Both the position numbers and the translations under genes were made by a program. A DNA stretch of 64,000 nt from Microvirgula aerodenitrificans DSM 15089 (GTDB lineage: Bacteria > Pseudomonadota > Gammaproteobacteria > Burkholderiales > Aquaspirillaceae): the NCBI RefSeq assembly GCF_000620105.1, contig NZ_KK211072.1, positions 120,612-184,611 of the forward strand, read 5' to 3'. Within the stretch, counting starts at the first letter, position 1, and each line of letters starts with the position of its first letter. The notes beneath the pieces were generated by a model. That model was not told the DNA's origin. It was given only the letters and a program-made list of their open reading frames with translations, and ran no database searches. Positions 42,289-50,098 of the stretch are shown here, piece by piece.

Positions 42289-43272
42289 TTATGGCACCAG
42301 AGAGGTCGGCATGTCCTTATGGGCAACCGTGACGCGGATCTGCTTGTCTGTGATTTTGGCGTGATAGTACACACGCTTGTTACCAAACTCTTCGACACGA
42401 GCAAATTGCTTGCGCCCTTTGCCGTCAGTGACAGTTTCAGCCAAACGCTCCTGCATCCATGCCGCCGGGGTGACTTTGGACTGCATTTCCGGGCACGCCA
42501 CCTTAAGCACGGCGAGTAGCCTGGCCATGTTCTTGAGCATAATCGCCTCCTCGCCGCCAGCCGGGATCAGCACCGAAACCAGAGTCAGGTCGTCACTGTC
42601 GCCGAGCAGTTCTATCCGGGCCTGAGGTCGCAGTTTGATTGCAAGAGTAGGGACACCGTCCTTTTGGGTGCCATGCTGGTAGCCCTCAGCGTAGCTATCG
42701 ACCGCCGCCTTGATTGTGGCTGTCGAGATGCCGAGAGTAGGGATGTCTGCCGGCCCGGCGGATTTCTCGGCATCGGCCACGGCATTTGCGGGGCGCTGCA
42801 AGGTCCATATCACCATGGCGTCGTCAGTATTGGCAACAATCTCCACACCATTGATCTCGCGGCGTTTGGCAGCGGTACCACCGTCACCTTTCCCCGCCTC
42901 AATCAGGGCATCAACCTCCCGGCCGTCGCCGCCAGTCAGCACGGCGAGGGTCTGCTTTGCCATGGTTTTAACAGCCGTGTTGTCTTGCTCAGTCCCTGCG
43001 TCCCTGAATTGATCGAAGGCAATCACAATCTGCTCGATGCGCTTATCGCCATCCAGCTCGATTTGGAAGCCCGGTTTGCCATCCGGCAGATACAAATGGC
43101 GAACTTCCTTGCGCCCCTTCGCATCGACATCCTGCTGCACCTTGCGCGGAGCCACACCTGGAGCCGAGACAATGGCGTCGCGTTGCCAGTTCGGCTGTTT
43201 GAAGTTCTGAGCTTCCTCTCCAGAGCACCCGATCAGGATGAGCAACAGGAATGCAGCACCGAACCACTTCAT
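42289..43272 (-). CDS. Lipoprotein of unknown function inserted in the tail operon (moron candidate)
   Basis: The start at 43272 has AGGGAAA 6 nt upstream. The product is 327 residues with a lipoprotein signal (MKWFGAAFLLLILIGCSGEE, lipobox LIGC). The rest is a soluble, Lys/Asp-rich periplasmic part (IAFDQFRDAGTEQDN, EINGVEIVANTDDAMVIWT) without a family I recognise. It splits the usually adjacent E/E' and tape-measure genes, has lower GC than its neighbours and is followed by its own terminator. Such lysogen-expressed lipoproteins often block superinfection or alter the host envelope; that role is inference. Confidence 0.6.
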   Translation of the reverse strand: MKWFGAAFLLLILIGCSGEEAQNFKQPNWQRDAIVSAPGVAPRKVQQDVDAKGRKEVRHLYLPDGKPGFQIELDGDKRIEQIVIAFDQFRDAGTEQDNTAVKTMAKQTLAVLTGGDGREVDALIEAGKGDGGTAAKRREINGVEIVANTDDAMVIWTLQRPANAVADAEKSAGPADIPTLGISTATIKAAVDSYAEGYQHGTQKDGVPTLAIKLRPQARIELLGDSDDLTLVSVLIPAGGEEAIMLKNMARLLAVLKVACPEMQSKVTPAAWMQERLAETVTDGKGRKQFARVEEFGNKRVYYHAKITDKQIRVTVAHKDMPTSLVP

Positions 43273-43302
43273 GACATTTCCCTAAAAAGCAACACGATAG
43301 CC

Positions 43303-43458
43303 TTACCCCGGCGGCCTGTTCAAGTGATTGTGATAGGCAACCGCCTGCCCGCACCAGAAAACCAGCTCGGCGGCAGGCAGTGCATCCACTTCGGCCGCCG
43401 ACCAGCCCGTTGTCGCAATCAGATGCATGAAACTGAGGAGATCGGGCAGCTCTCCCAC
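43303..43458 (-). CDS. E'-type tail assembly protein, made by -1 frameshift from E
   Basis: From a GTG at 43458 the frame encodes about 51 residues (GELPDLLSFMHLIATTGW, AAELVFWCGQAVAYHN), the size and Trp-rich style of P2 GpE'. It is in the -1 frame relative to gene E, and the slippery heptamer sits just before the E stop. Expression as an E-E' fusion is therefore expected, as with lambda G/GT and P2 E/E'. Free initiation at the GTG is not supported by a ribosome site. Confidence 0.75.
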   Translation of the reverse strand: MGELPDLLSFMHLIATTGWSAAEVDALPAAELVFWCGQAVAYHNHLNRPPG

Positions 43459-43460
43459 GT

Positions 43461-43742
43461 TCAGTTTCCCTCGACGAGCCCCTGCAGTCGGGCGACGTCG
43501 GGCGCCGGCATGTCGTCGAGGTCCTCTACCACGATCGGCTTGCCGTCTAGGGTCGTCAGTTGGGCGATCATGGAGAACAGGAAGTCGTGGCCGACCTCGG
43601 CCTGCATGCGGCGTGCCAGACGGATATGGCGACCCATCGCCGGGGCCACCACAGCGCGGCGGCCGTCTCTGAGCAGGATGCCCGGCTGTTCGGATTTAGT
43701 CCCGGTTGTCTGTTCGGTCGTTTCGTTCGTACGGGTGCTCAT
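43461..43742 (-). CDS. Tail assembly chaperone E
   Basis: This 93-residue protein resembles the P2 GpE chaperone (GRHIRLARRMQAEVGHDFLFSM, LDGKPIVVEDLDDM). It coats the tape measure protein before tube assembly, with a minor longer form produced by frameshift into E'. It follows the tube gene by three bases. Confidence 0.8.
   Translation of the reverse strand: MSTRTNETTEQTTGTKSEQPGILLRDGRRAVVAPAMGRHIRLARRMQAEVGHDFLFSMIAQLTTLDGKPIVVEDLDDMPAPDVARLQGLVEGN
43464..43470 (-). promoter_or_regulatory. GGGAAAC slippery site for programmed -1 frameshift
   Basis: Read on the minus strand in the frame of gene E, G-GGA-AAC is a canonical X-XXY-YYZ heptamer and is directly followed by the E stop (TGA). 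Slippage by -1 leads into CTG-AAC-GTG and the open E' frame. Confidence 0.8.
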
Positions 43743-43745
43743 GAT

Positions 43746-44264
43746 TTAAATCCCCAGAATGCTGCGCAGGTTGGCCAGCAGATCTTGGCCACCAATGACC
43801 ATGATCTGGTTAATGACGTCGATGTTCACCAGCTCTTTTTTGCCGACGACTTGCTTGATCGCATGGACGGCAAATTTGTTCGGAACCTCGATTGATTCGC
43901 CGCTCTTGTGCTCGCCCAGACCGAATGATTTCGGTACGACGGTGACGTGGGTGACGACGGCCTCTTCGCTGCTGATGGCGCCGCTGGCGTCAAAGGTGCG
44001 CTTGACCGAGCGGATCATCAGGGCGGTGGCGGCACGCGGATTGAACACGGAGCCGGCCAGGCCGCTGTCGTAGCTGCGCCAGCTGATTTCCATTTCCATT
44101 TTGTCCACGCCGCCACCCGGCAGTTCGATGACGCCGATGCCGCCGGTTGGCTTGCGCTCGGTGGTGCGGAACTGGATTTCGGGCAGCTTGACTGTTTCGG
44201 CGGCGCCGAAGTAGCTGGTGCCGTTGACGTAGACCACACCTTCCCGGATTTCTTCGAGGATCAT
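43746..44264 (-). CDS. Major tail tube protein FII
   Basis: This 172-residue protein belongs to the P2 FII tube family (VYVNGTSYFGAAETVKLPEI, GIGVIELPGGGVDKMEMEISW, NPRAATALMIRS). Hexameric rings form the inner tube. Its start overlaps the sheath stop by four bases. Confidence 0.88.
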   Translation of the reverse strand: MILEEIREGVVYVNGTSYFGAAETVKLPEIQFRTTERKPTGGIGVIELPGGGVDKMEMEISWRSYDSGLAGSVFNPRAATALMIRSVKRTFDASGAISSEEAVVTHVTVVPKSFGLGEHKSGESIEVPNKFAVHAIKQVVGKKELVNIDVINQIMVIGGQDLLANLRSILGI

Positions 44265-45700
44265 TGGCTGCCTTTCAGGCTGACCAGGTATTCGCTGGTC
44301 AGTTCGCTTTCAAACGTGCCGCGCTCGAATGGCGGCGGCGGGGTGAATTTGTAGCTGAAGACGGCGTGACCGTTGGCCAGTTCGGTTTCCGTCTGCCGGG
44401 CCGGGTCGAACCAGCACACGCCGCCGAGAACGGCCTCGTCGCCCTTGAGCTTGCTCAGGAACTTGTTGGTTGACTCGGTGATGATGTCGATCAGCGCCTG
44501 GTTGAAGGGCCTGTCTGCGTACTGCAGTGCGTTGTAGCGCAGCGATTCGTCGATGACATCCTGGGTACGGGTGACCGGAATGAAGGTGGTCAGCCCGGTC
44601 TCGCTCGGCCAGTTTGCGCAACGGTTGCCCCAAACGCGGAAGCCGCTGCCGAACGAGTTGAACACAGTCACGATGCCGGCCTCGTTCAGCAGATTGACGT
44701 CGCTCTGGGCATCGTCAATACGCGCCGATAACTCGAATTCGAGACCGACGATGCCCTTGATTTCGGTATTGGACGGGCTCCACCAGTAGCCCTTTTCGAA
44801 GTCTCGGGCAGCCATGACGCCGGCCAGCCGTGCCGAAAGCGGCTGCAGGCGGTTGCTGTCGGTCGATCGGTCGTAGACCTTGACGTGCGGGTAGCAGAGG
44901 ATGGCTGCCCGGCTCGACGTGTTGAACGGCGAGTTGGCGACCGTCGGGCCGCGCATGGCGATAGCGACGGTGCGGCTGGTGCCGATCGGCGCATCGATCA
45001 GCGCCTTGGCACCGAGCCTGGCACCCCAGGCGGTCAGTTCGCCGGACACCGAGGCCAGGCTCGCGTAGCCGGGGGCGATCAGGATCTTCGGGAAGAAGCC
45101 GAATTTCTGGAAGGTGTCGTCGAGCAGCTTCATGCCGCTGCGCTTGCCTGTCATCGCATCAATGGCGCCAATCAGGTCACCCGGTGTAACCAGGGAGGGG
45201 TCCGCATGACTGTAGTCGAGCCTGACCGTCGTGGCACCGGCCGGGATACGTCCACCGGGCAGCCGGTCGATGGTGCCGCTGACCGCATCTACGCTGTAGT
45301 CGGCGCCGGCTGTGTAGGGGGCCGAGCCGTCCGCCGGATGCACGACCAGGTCGGCGATGGCCGGATGCGCCGTTTTCAGCCGGCCGGTCGCCGCGTTGAA
45401 CTGGGCGGACTCGTTGGTGACCAGCGATTTGTGGATAGACGGATCCAGCACGTTGATGACGATGACGGTGCCGGCACCCTGGGCATAGATGGCGTCCAGG
45501 GCGTCGGGCACGCTGAATCCGCTCAACAGCGGACCGAATGCCGCAGCATCCCCGTCATTCAGGCACAGGGTCGGTTCGTTGACGGGGCCGGTTGGTGCGC
45601 AGCCGATCAGGCCGATGACCGCACTTTTGACCACCTGGACGGCGCGCGGGCTTTTGTCGATGCGAATGGTTTCCACACCGTGCAGATAATTAGCCGGCAT
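44261..45700 (-). CDS. Tail sheath protein FI
   Basis: This 479-residue protein matches contractile sheath proteins (SAVIGLIGCAPTGPVNEPTL, KILIAPGYASLASV, KGYWWSPSNTEIKGIVGLE, YNALQYADRPFNQALIDII). It proves the tail is contractile. It overlaps the short upstream gene by 11 bp. Confidence 0.92.
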   Translation of the reverse strand: MPANYLHGVETIRIDKSPRAVQVVKSAVIGLIGCAPTGPVNEPTLCLNDGDAAAFGPLLSGFSVPDALDAIYAQGAGTVIVINVLDPSIHKSLVTNESAQFNAATGRLKTAHPAIADLVVHPADGSAPYTAGADYSVDAVSGTIDRLPGGRIPAGATTVRLDYSHADPSLVTPGDLIGAIDAMTGKRSGMKLLDDTFQKFGFFPKILIAPGYASLASVSGELTAWGARLGAKALIDAPIGTSRTVAIAMRGPTVANSPFNTSSRAAILCYPHVKVYDRSTDSNRLQPLSARLAGVMAARDFEKGYWWSPSNTEIKGIVGLEFELSARIDDAQSDVNLLNEAGIVTVFNSFGSGFRVWGNRCANWPSETGLTTFIPVTRTQDVIDESLRYNALQYADRPFNQALIDIITESTNKFLSKLKGDEAVLGGVCWFDPARQTETELANGHAVFSYKFTPPPPFERGTFESELTSEYLVSLKGSQ

Positions 45701-45863
45701 CGGGAATGCTCTCCGTGACAGGTTGCAGATGGCCGAGTTTCACCAGACGACGAACAGCATCGCTGTCTGCGGGCAGGTCGTATTCCCCGCCGTTGACCAG
45801 GACGACTTCGCCCCGTTCGGGTACGTCCAGCCCCGAAACCGGGCCGGTATAGCGGTATTTCAT
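45690..45863 (-). CDS. Small phage protein upstream of the sheath gene
   Basis: The start at 45863 overlaps the previous stop (ATGA). The 57-residue product (MKYRYTGPVSGLDVPERGE, DLPADSDAVRRLVKLGHL) has the look of the short conserved proteins found just before sheath genes in Mu-like phages. Function unknown. Confidence 0.6.
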   Translation of the reverse strand: MKYRYTGPVSGLDVPERGEVVLVNGGEYDLPADSDAVRRLVKLGHLQPVTESIPDAG

Positions 45864-46351
45864 GGAGACTCCTTGAAATTGGGTGGCTGCACCTGGCCTT
45901 CCCATTCGAGCCGGACCAGACGCGGCCCGGCTTCGGGGTCTTCCAGATGCAGAACGGGTACAGGGCAGGACAGCGTCAGGAACGAGACCCAGACGCCATC
46001 GAGCGGCTCGGGCACGCTTTCCTCTTCGAGCTGCAGCCGTCCGGCTGCGCCGGCCGGCAGGAATCCGGTCAGCAGGTAGCGCGCCGAGTCGATCAACCCG
46101 TGCAGGCCGCCATCCTGACGACGGTGGCGGTGACGCAGCAGCAGTTGCCAGATCTGGCGCCGGGACTCGATGCTGCCGGTTGTGCTCGGCTGCGGCCGTC
46201 CGTTCAGGCCCGCGTAGTAGACGCAGATCTGGCCGGTTGCGAACGGCCTTGCGATTCCCTCGACGGTGTCCGGGAGCGGGATGACTTCAACCGCGTCCGG
46301 CAAGGAGTCGCGCAACCGCCGGATCAGGCTGTCCTCGATCTTGTTGAGCAT
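45860..46351 (-). CDS. Gp37-like phage protein (head-tail/tail terminator region)
   Basis: This 163-residue protein (EDSLIRRLRDSLPDAVEVIP, SRRQIWQLLLRHRHRR, GLHGLIDSARYLLTGF) resembles Mu gp37-type proteins placed between head completion genes and sheath. That position fits a tail terminator. It overlaps the upstream gene by 65 bp. Confidence 0.6.
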   Translation of the reverse strand: MLNKIEDSLIRRLRDSLPDAVEVIPLPDTVEGIARPFATGQICVYYAGLNGRPQPSTTGSIESRRQIWQLLLRHRHRRQDGGLHGLIDSARYLLTGFLPAGAAGRLQLEEESVPEPLDGVWVSFLTLSCPVPVLHLEDPEAGPRLVRLEWEGQVQPPNFKESP

Positions 46352-46730
46352 GAGCAGAGTCCAAAATGTCGGAGAGCCGGACCTCGATCAGCTTGCCGTC
46401 GCCGACATGACGCACGCTGCGCACGTGGAAACGGCCGGTTTCCCGGCCGTCTTCGGCGATGGTCAGGACCTCGGCCCGGCCCGAATCGACCGCAGTCTTG
46501 AGCCCCGTAAAGGCGCGGGCCTCGGCGGTCAGTACGAAGTCGGTGATGTCGAAGCGGGTGTTGAGACCATCGCCCGGGGCGTCGATGCCGATACCCCGGG
46601 TCGGTGATTCGAACAGGACCGGCTGGCTGTCAACCGGCTCGCCGCCCAGGGACGGAGCCCAGCTCGCCGTGGCGCCGAAGGTGTCGGCCAGTTCATTGAA
46701 GGCGGCGGCCTGCTCATCCGCCCAGGTCAT
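46287..46730 (-). CDS. Head-tail joining-type protein
   Basis: This 147-residue protein (DTFGATASWAPSLGGEPVD, LNTRFDITDFVLTAEARAF) has the length, placement and style of the head-tail connector encoded after lambda-type capsid genes. Assignment is mainly by context. Confidence 0.5.
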   Translation of the reverse strand: MTWADEQAAAFNELADTFGATASWAPSLGGEPVDSQPVLFESPTRGIGIDAPGDGLNTRFDITDFVLTAEARAFTGLKTAVDSGRAEVLTIAEDGRETGRFHVRSVRHVGDGKLIEVRLSDILDSAHAQQDRGQPDPAVARLLAGRG

Positions 46731-46936
46731 GCCGGGACCTCGGGGTTGTTAGGATCCGTGCCGGGATCATCGGCCGGCGCCGGCTTCCCGGAGAACTTGC
46801 CCGCCTTGCCGACTTTCTCGGCCAGGCCGAGCTCGTCGACCAGCCGGCGTGCTTCGTCGTCACTGACCTCAATCAGCTCGCCGGCGACGGCGACGCCATT
46901 TTTGTGCTCGTAGCGGCACAGCAGCGTGATTTTCAT
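46727..46936 (-). CDS. Small phage protein between capsid and head-tail joining genes
   Basis: This 69-residue protein starts MKITLLCRYEHKNGVAVAGE, followed by IEVSDDEARRLVDELGLAE and a Pro/Asp-rich tail. Similar short DUF7210-like proteins occur after capsid genes. It overlaps the next gene by four bases. Function unknown. Confidence 0.55.
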   Translation of the reverse strand: MKITLLCRYEHKNGVAVAGELIEVSDDEARRLVDELGLAEKVGKAGKFSGKPAPADDPGTDPNNPEVPA

Positions 46937-46946
46937 GGCGGGCTCC

Positions 46947-47966
46947 TTACAGCACGGTGGCCGACAGCGAGGCGTTGATGCGGTACGGCACCACCAGCGG
47001 CGCGGACTGGGTCAGCAGCCAGCGCACCGACGGGTCTTTTTCGACCCAGCTCTTCGGGAAGTAGGGCAGCGGCTGGAAGCCGGCTTCTTCGTCACGGATG
47101 ACGCCGAAGGCGCGGTAGCCTTGCAGGCCGTCGGCCGACGACAGCAGCACGCTGCCGATCGGCAGCATCGGTTTTTCCTGGTTGTCGACCGGGTCGACGT
47201 ACCAGTCGGCGTAGGTGTAGATGTCGAAGCCGTCGATGCTGCCCATGAACTTGCCGCCGTCGCCGGCCGCGGCCGGGGTCAGTCCGCTGATGTTGCCGTT
47301 CAGGCTGTTCCAGCGTTCCTTGACCGCCGGGTTGTCGCGGAAGCGCTTCCACGCGTTCGGGTCCATGACGACTTCGCTCGGGTAGACGCCCGATTTCTGC
47401 GCCACCAGCAGCGCCCAGTCCTGCAGGTCGTCGAGCGGATTGACGCCGTTGTCGGACCACTTGCTGCCCGTGCCCTTGACCACGCGCAGCGCCGGGTCGC
47501 GCTGGAAGTCGATCAGCTTGGCCGGGTATTTCTCGCCGACGATGGTGTACTTGCCGTCGATCATCGCGCGGGCGGCCATCCATTCCTGGCGGCGGTCGAT
47601 CTGCATGACGTGGTCGGACAGCGTGCGGGCCAGATTGGCCTGAACACGTTGTTCCGGGCTCATCACGCCGCCGATCTGCTCGCCGATGGCGCGGCGCATC
47701 GCGTCATTGGCGTTGAAAGGGGTCTTCGTTTTTACGTAGGCCGGCTTCAGGGAAACGACCGTGCTGCCTTCGCTGGCGATGACCTTGCCGGCGCTCAGCG
47801 GCGAGACGAACGGCGCAATCGTGCGCCGGCCGTGTTCGACCTCGAAGTGAATTTCTTCGGTGGTTTCGCGCTGTTCCAGTTTGAAGAAGCTGTTCAGCAG
47901 GAACAGCTTCGGACGCTTGAGGTTGGCGACGACTTGCGCCAGTACGGCAGTGGTAAAGATATCCAT
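46947..47966 (-). CDS. Major capsid protein, lambda E family
   Basis: This 339-residue protein matches the lambda gpE capsid family. Recognisable stretches include VVANLKRPKLFLLNSFF, EEIHFEVEHGRRTIAPFVSP and RRAIGEQIGGVMSPEQR. It follows the decoration protein gene as in lambda (D then E). It builds the HK97-fold shell. Confidence 0.9.
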   Translation of the reverse strand: MDIFTTAVLAQVVANLKRPKLFLLNSFFKLEQRETTEEIHFEVEHGRRTIAPFVSPLSAGKVIASEGSTVVSLKPAYVKTKTPFNANDAMRRAIGEQIGGVMSPEQRVQANLARTLSDHVMQIDRRQEWMAARAMIDGKYTIVGEKYPAKLIDFQRDPALRVVKGTGSKWSDNGVNPLDDLQDWALLVAQKSGVYPSEVVMDPNAWKRFRDNPAVKERWNSLNGNISGLTPAAAGDGGKFMGSIDGFDIYTYADWYVDPVDNQEKPMLPIGSVLLSSADGLQGYRAFGVIRDEEAGFQPLPYFPKSWVEKDPSVRWLLTQSAPLVVPYRINASLSATVL

Positions 47967-47978
47967 GAGGGGCTCCGG

Positions 47979-48338
47979 TCAGTCGAGGTAAATGCCTTTG
48001 GCGCGCAGCGGCTCGAATACGCTGGCGAGGCTGTGGCCGGTGCCGAGTGTCAGTGCCTGGCTGTTGAACGGGCCAGTGAAGTAGGCCAGCGCGTCGGTGT
48101 CGCCGGCGCTGGCATCCACGTCGTGGGCGAGGATCAGGTCGGGTTTTTCCGAGCCGTCGCTGGCGGCGGCCAGTGACAGCAGAACTTTCTTGCTGGCGGT
48201 GATGGTGCCGAGCACTGCGCCGGCGGACAGGGCCTGACCGGCGAGGACGACGACCGGTTTCAGGTGGGCGCTGGCGGCGTCGCCCGACAGCAGGGCGACG
48301 GGCTGGTAACTGCCTTCGGTTTTCAGTTGGGCGTGCAT
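47979..48338 (-). CDS. Head decoration protein D
   Basis: This 119-residue protein resembles lambda gpD, which trimers stabilise the expanded capsid. It carries GSYQPVALLSGDAASAHLKP and LGTITASKKVLLSLAAAS. Its place between protease/scaffold and capsid genes agrees. Confidence 0.82.
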   Translation of the reverse strand: MHAQLKTEGSYQPVALLSGDAASAHLKPVVVLAGQALSAGAVLGTITASKKVLLSLAAASDGSEKPDLILAHDVDASAGDTDALAYFTGPFNSQALTLGTGHSLASVFEPLRAKGIYLD

Positions 48339-48346
48339 GGTGGTCC

Positions 48347-48700
48347 TTAAGCGAGGGCGGCGATGGCGGCACCGAGGCTGGCGGCGGTTTGAGCCGGGTC
48401 CTGTTCGGCCTGGCCGCCGGCGCCGACCTGCGGGTTGCCGAGCGCCTGCATGGCGCTGACGAACGGATTGGCCGGGGCCGGCGCGGCGGCGCTGGCCTGC
48501 GGCGTGACGTCGAGCAGGCCGGCCGCAGCGGCCGCGTCCATGTCGGTGGTCAGTGCGAGCTTGCGCGCCAGTGCTTCGCGGCCCTGGGCCTGCGGCAGGT
48601 CGAGGATGGCGGCGATGCGGGTGCGTTCGGCCGCTTTGGCGTCGGCGGCGATGCTGGCGTTGAGTGCTGCGTTGTCGGGTTGTTGTGCCTGGGGATCCAT
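48347..48700 (-). CDS. Nested in-frame scaffold protein (Nu3-like)
   Basis: Translation from the internal ATG (MDPQAQQPDNAALNASI) would give 117 residues identical to the C-terminus of the protease. AAAGGC precedes it. It is rich in Ala, Gln and Arg (AAERTRIAAILDLPQAQ) and predicted helical. Lambda makes Nu3 from within C in this way; the start here is inferred. Confidence 0.55.
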   Translation of the reverse strand: MDPQAQQPDNAALNASIAADAKAAERTRIAAILDLPQAQGREALARKLALTTDMDAAAAAGLLDVTPQASAAAPAPANPFVSAMQALGNPQVGAGGQAEQDPAQTAASLGAAIAALA

Positions 48701-49597
48701 CTGGGTGCCTTTCATGAAAACAGAGGTGTGCGGACTGGCCGCGTCGGAGAGCATCGACACCACGTCGTCCAGCGACGCGATACCGTCTGCAAAGCGGCCG
48801 GCCACCGCGTCATCCGCGTTGAGCAGGCCGGCCTGGGTGTCGATGACCGCCTGGCGGTCGAGCTGTCGCCCGATCGCCACGTGGTCAACGAACATGCCGT
48901 AGATCCGGTCGATTTCGTGCTGCATGCCGGCGCGGGTCGCATCGTCCAGGGGGGCGTGGGGCGAACCGGCGGCCTTGCGTTCGCCGGCGAAGATCGGGGT
49001 GTAGACGTAGCCTTGCGTGGCGTCGCGCTGGCTCTGGTCGACGTGCATGGCGATGACGCCGACGCTGCCGACCATGCCGGTGCGCGGCAGGTAGATCCGC
49101 TCGGTCGCGCAGGGAATTGCGTAGCCGGCGCTGAAGGCGCCTTCGTTCGCGTAGCTCCAGACCGGTTTGCGCTGTCCCATGGCCTTGAGCCGGTCGGTCA
49201 GGGCGAACAGGCCGGCGACTTCGCCGCCCGGGCTGTCGATTTCGAGTAGCACGGCGTTGACCTCGGGATCGTTCATCGCCTGGTCGACCAGACTCGCGGT
49301 GCGGTCGTAGCTGCTCATGCCGCACAGCGCATCGAGCCAGCCGCCGCGCTGCACGAGCGGGCCGAACACCGGGATCAGGGCGACGCCCTTGCCGACGACT
49401 GCGTATGGCCTGCGCGCAGGCTGCTCGCCGGTACCCGACCGGCCGCCACTGCTTGCCTCGGACCGCCAGGCGAGCCCGCCGGCCAGGGCCGCAGCCATTG
49501 CCTGATGCAGGGCCTCGGCCTTGTCGGGCAGCAGCATCAGCGGGGCGTTGTACAGCCGGCCGAGCAGGCGCGCGTATTTCAGGTCGTGGGGCTGCAT
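48347..49597 (-). CDS. S49-family prohead protease with nested scaffold (C/Nu3-like)
   Basis: The start at 49597 (MQPHDLKYARLLGRLYNAP) gives 416 residues. The N-terminal two thirds are an S49 signal-peptide-peptidase-like protease with IDSPGGEVAGL, the catalytic Ser region ANEGAFSAGYAI and RTGMVGSVGVIAMH. The C-terminal third is Ala/Gln-rich and helical, a scaffold. An internal in-frame ATG at 48700 has AAAGG 8 nt before it, so a separate 117-residue Nu3-like scaffold is likely made, as in lambda. Confidence 0.85.
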   Translation of the reverse strand: MQPHDLKYARLLGRLYNAPLMLLPDKAEALHQAMAAALAGGLAWRSEASSGGRSGTGEQPARRPYAVVGKGVALIPVFGPLVQRGGWLDALCGMSSYDRTASLVDQAMNDPEVNAVLLEIDSPGGEVAGLFALTDRLKAMGQRKPVWSYANEGAFSAGYAIPCATERIYLPRTGMVGSVGVIAMHVDQSQRDATQGYVYTPIFAGERKAAGSPHAPLDDATRAGMQHEIDRIYGMFVDHVAIGRQLDRQAVIDTQAGLLNADDAVAGRFADGIASLDDVVSMLSDAASPHTSVFMKGTQMDPQAQQPDNAALNASIAADAKAAERTRIAAILDLPQAQGREALARKLALTTDMDAAAAAGLLDVTPQASAAAPAPANPFVSAMQALGNPQVGAGGQAEQDPAQTAASLGAAIAALA

Positions 49598-49770
49598 TTC
49601 AGCATCCCCCGTTCGATCTGGCGTCGGCGGCGGGCGACTTCGCGCGGCCCGCCGCCGACGGGGCGGCCGGTGCTGTACAGCGTGATGACGGGCGCCGTGG
49701 CCGGTCGGTGCAGGCGGAACCGCTCGGCCAGACGGTGGAACAGCGAGCGCAGGCGGGTGAGGATGCGCAT
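49579..49770 (-). CDS. Short basic phage protein upstream of the protease gene
   Basis: The start at 49770 has GGGAGAT 5 nt upstream. The 63-residue product (MRILTRLRSLFHRLAERFRL, GGPREVARRRRQIERGML) is strongly basic, with an amphipathic first helix. It overlaps the start of the protease gene by 19 bp, so it may help couple translation. Function unknown. Confidence 0.5.
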   Translation of the reverse strand: MRILTRLRSLFHRLAERFRLHRPATAPVITLYSTGRPVGGGPREVARRRRQIERGMLKCSPTT

Positions 49771-49783
49771 GGCGATCTCCCAT

Positions 49784-49810
49784 AAAAAAGCCGCCCGGGG
49801 CAGGCGGCTT
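49784..49810 (-). terminator. Intrinsic terminator within the head operon
   Basis: On the minus strand AAGCCGCC pairs with GGCGGCTT around a 7-nt loop and ends in six T. It sits between the DUF2829-like gene and the next head gene, so antitermination is needed for downstream expression. Confidence 0.7.
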
Positions 49811-49826
49811 GCAGTGGTGAAGAGGG

Positions 49827-50036
49827 TCAACGGGCGCTGAGCCAGTCCTCGGCAGACAGGTCATCGTCGGCCGGCAGGTAGCGCTGGCCGGTCAGCGTGG
49901 CGAGGTAGCCGCTGGCGCGAACCTGTTCGCCCACGCGCCAGTGCAGTTGCAGGGCCAGGGCCCGGCTGGCGGGCCAGTCGGCGCGGGCAATGAGCTTGCC
50001 GTCGCGGGCGTCGTTGAGGGCTTGTTCGAATTTCAT
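49827..50036 (-). CDS. DUF2829/Tad2-like protein, putative anti-Thoeris factor
   Basis: This 69-residue protein has the DUF2829 outline. It starts FEQALNDARDGKLIARADW and closes with YLPADDDLSAEDW, matching the family's ALxxxxxGKxxxRxxW start and DLxAEDW end. Tad2 proteins of this family sequester the cyclic ADP-ribose-type signal of Thoeris defence. The copy here is at the short end of the family and its middle is diverged. It lies among head genes, followed by its own terminator. The family call is from pattern memory; activity is inference. Confidence 0.5.
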   Translation of the reverse strand: MKFEQALNDARDGKLIARADWPASRALALQLHWRVGEQVRASGYLATLTGQRYLPADDDLSAEDWLSAR

Positions 50037-50098
50037 GGCATGTCTTTCCTGTTGTTATCAATGCCACAGGTATGTTCCGCAGGGGGGCGCGTACGGCC

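Noticed and set aside
46926..48176. A 416-codon open frame on the plus strand
   Set aside because: It is antisense to the capsid and decoration genes, which are clearly real.
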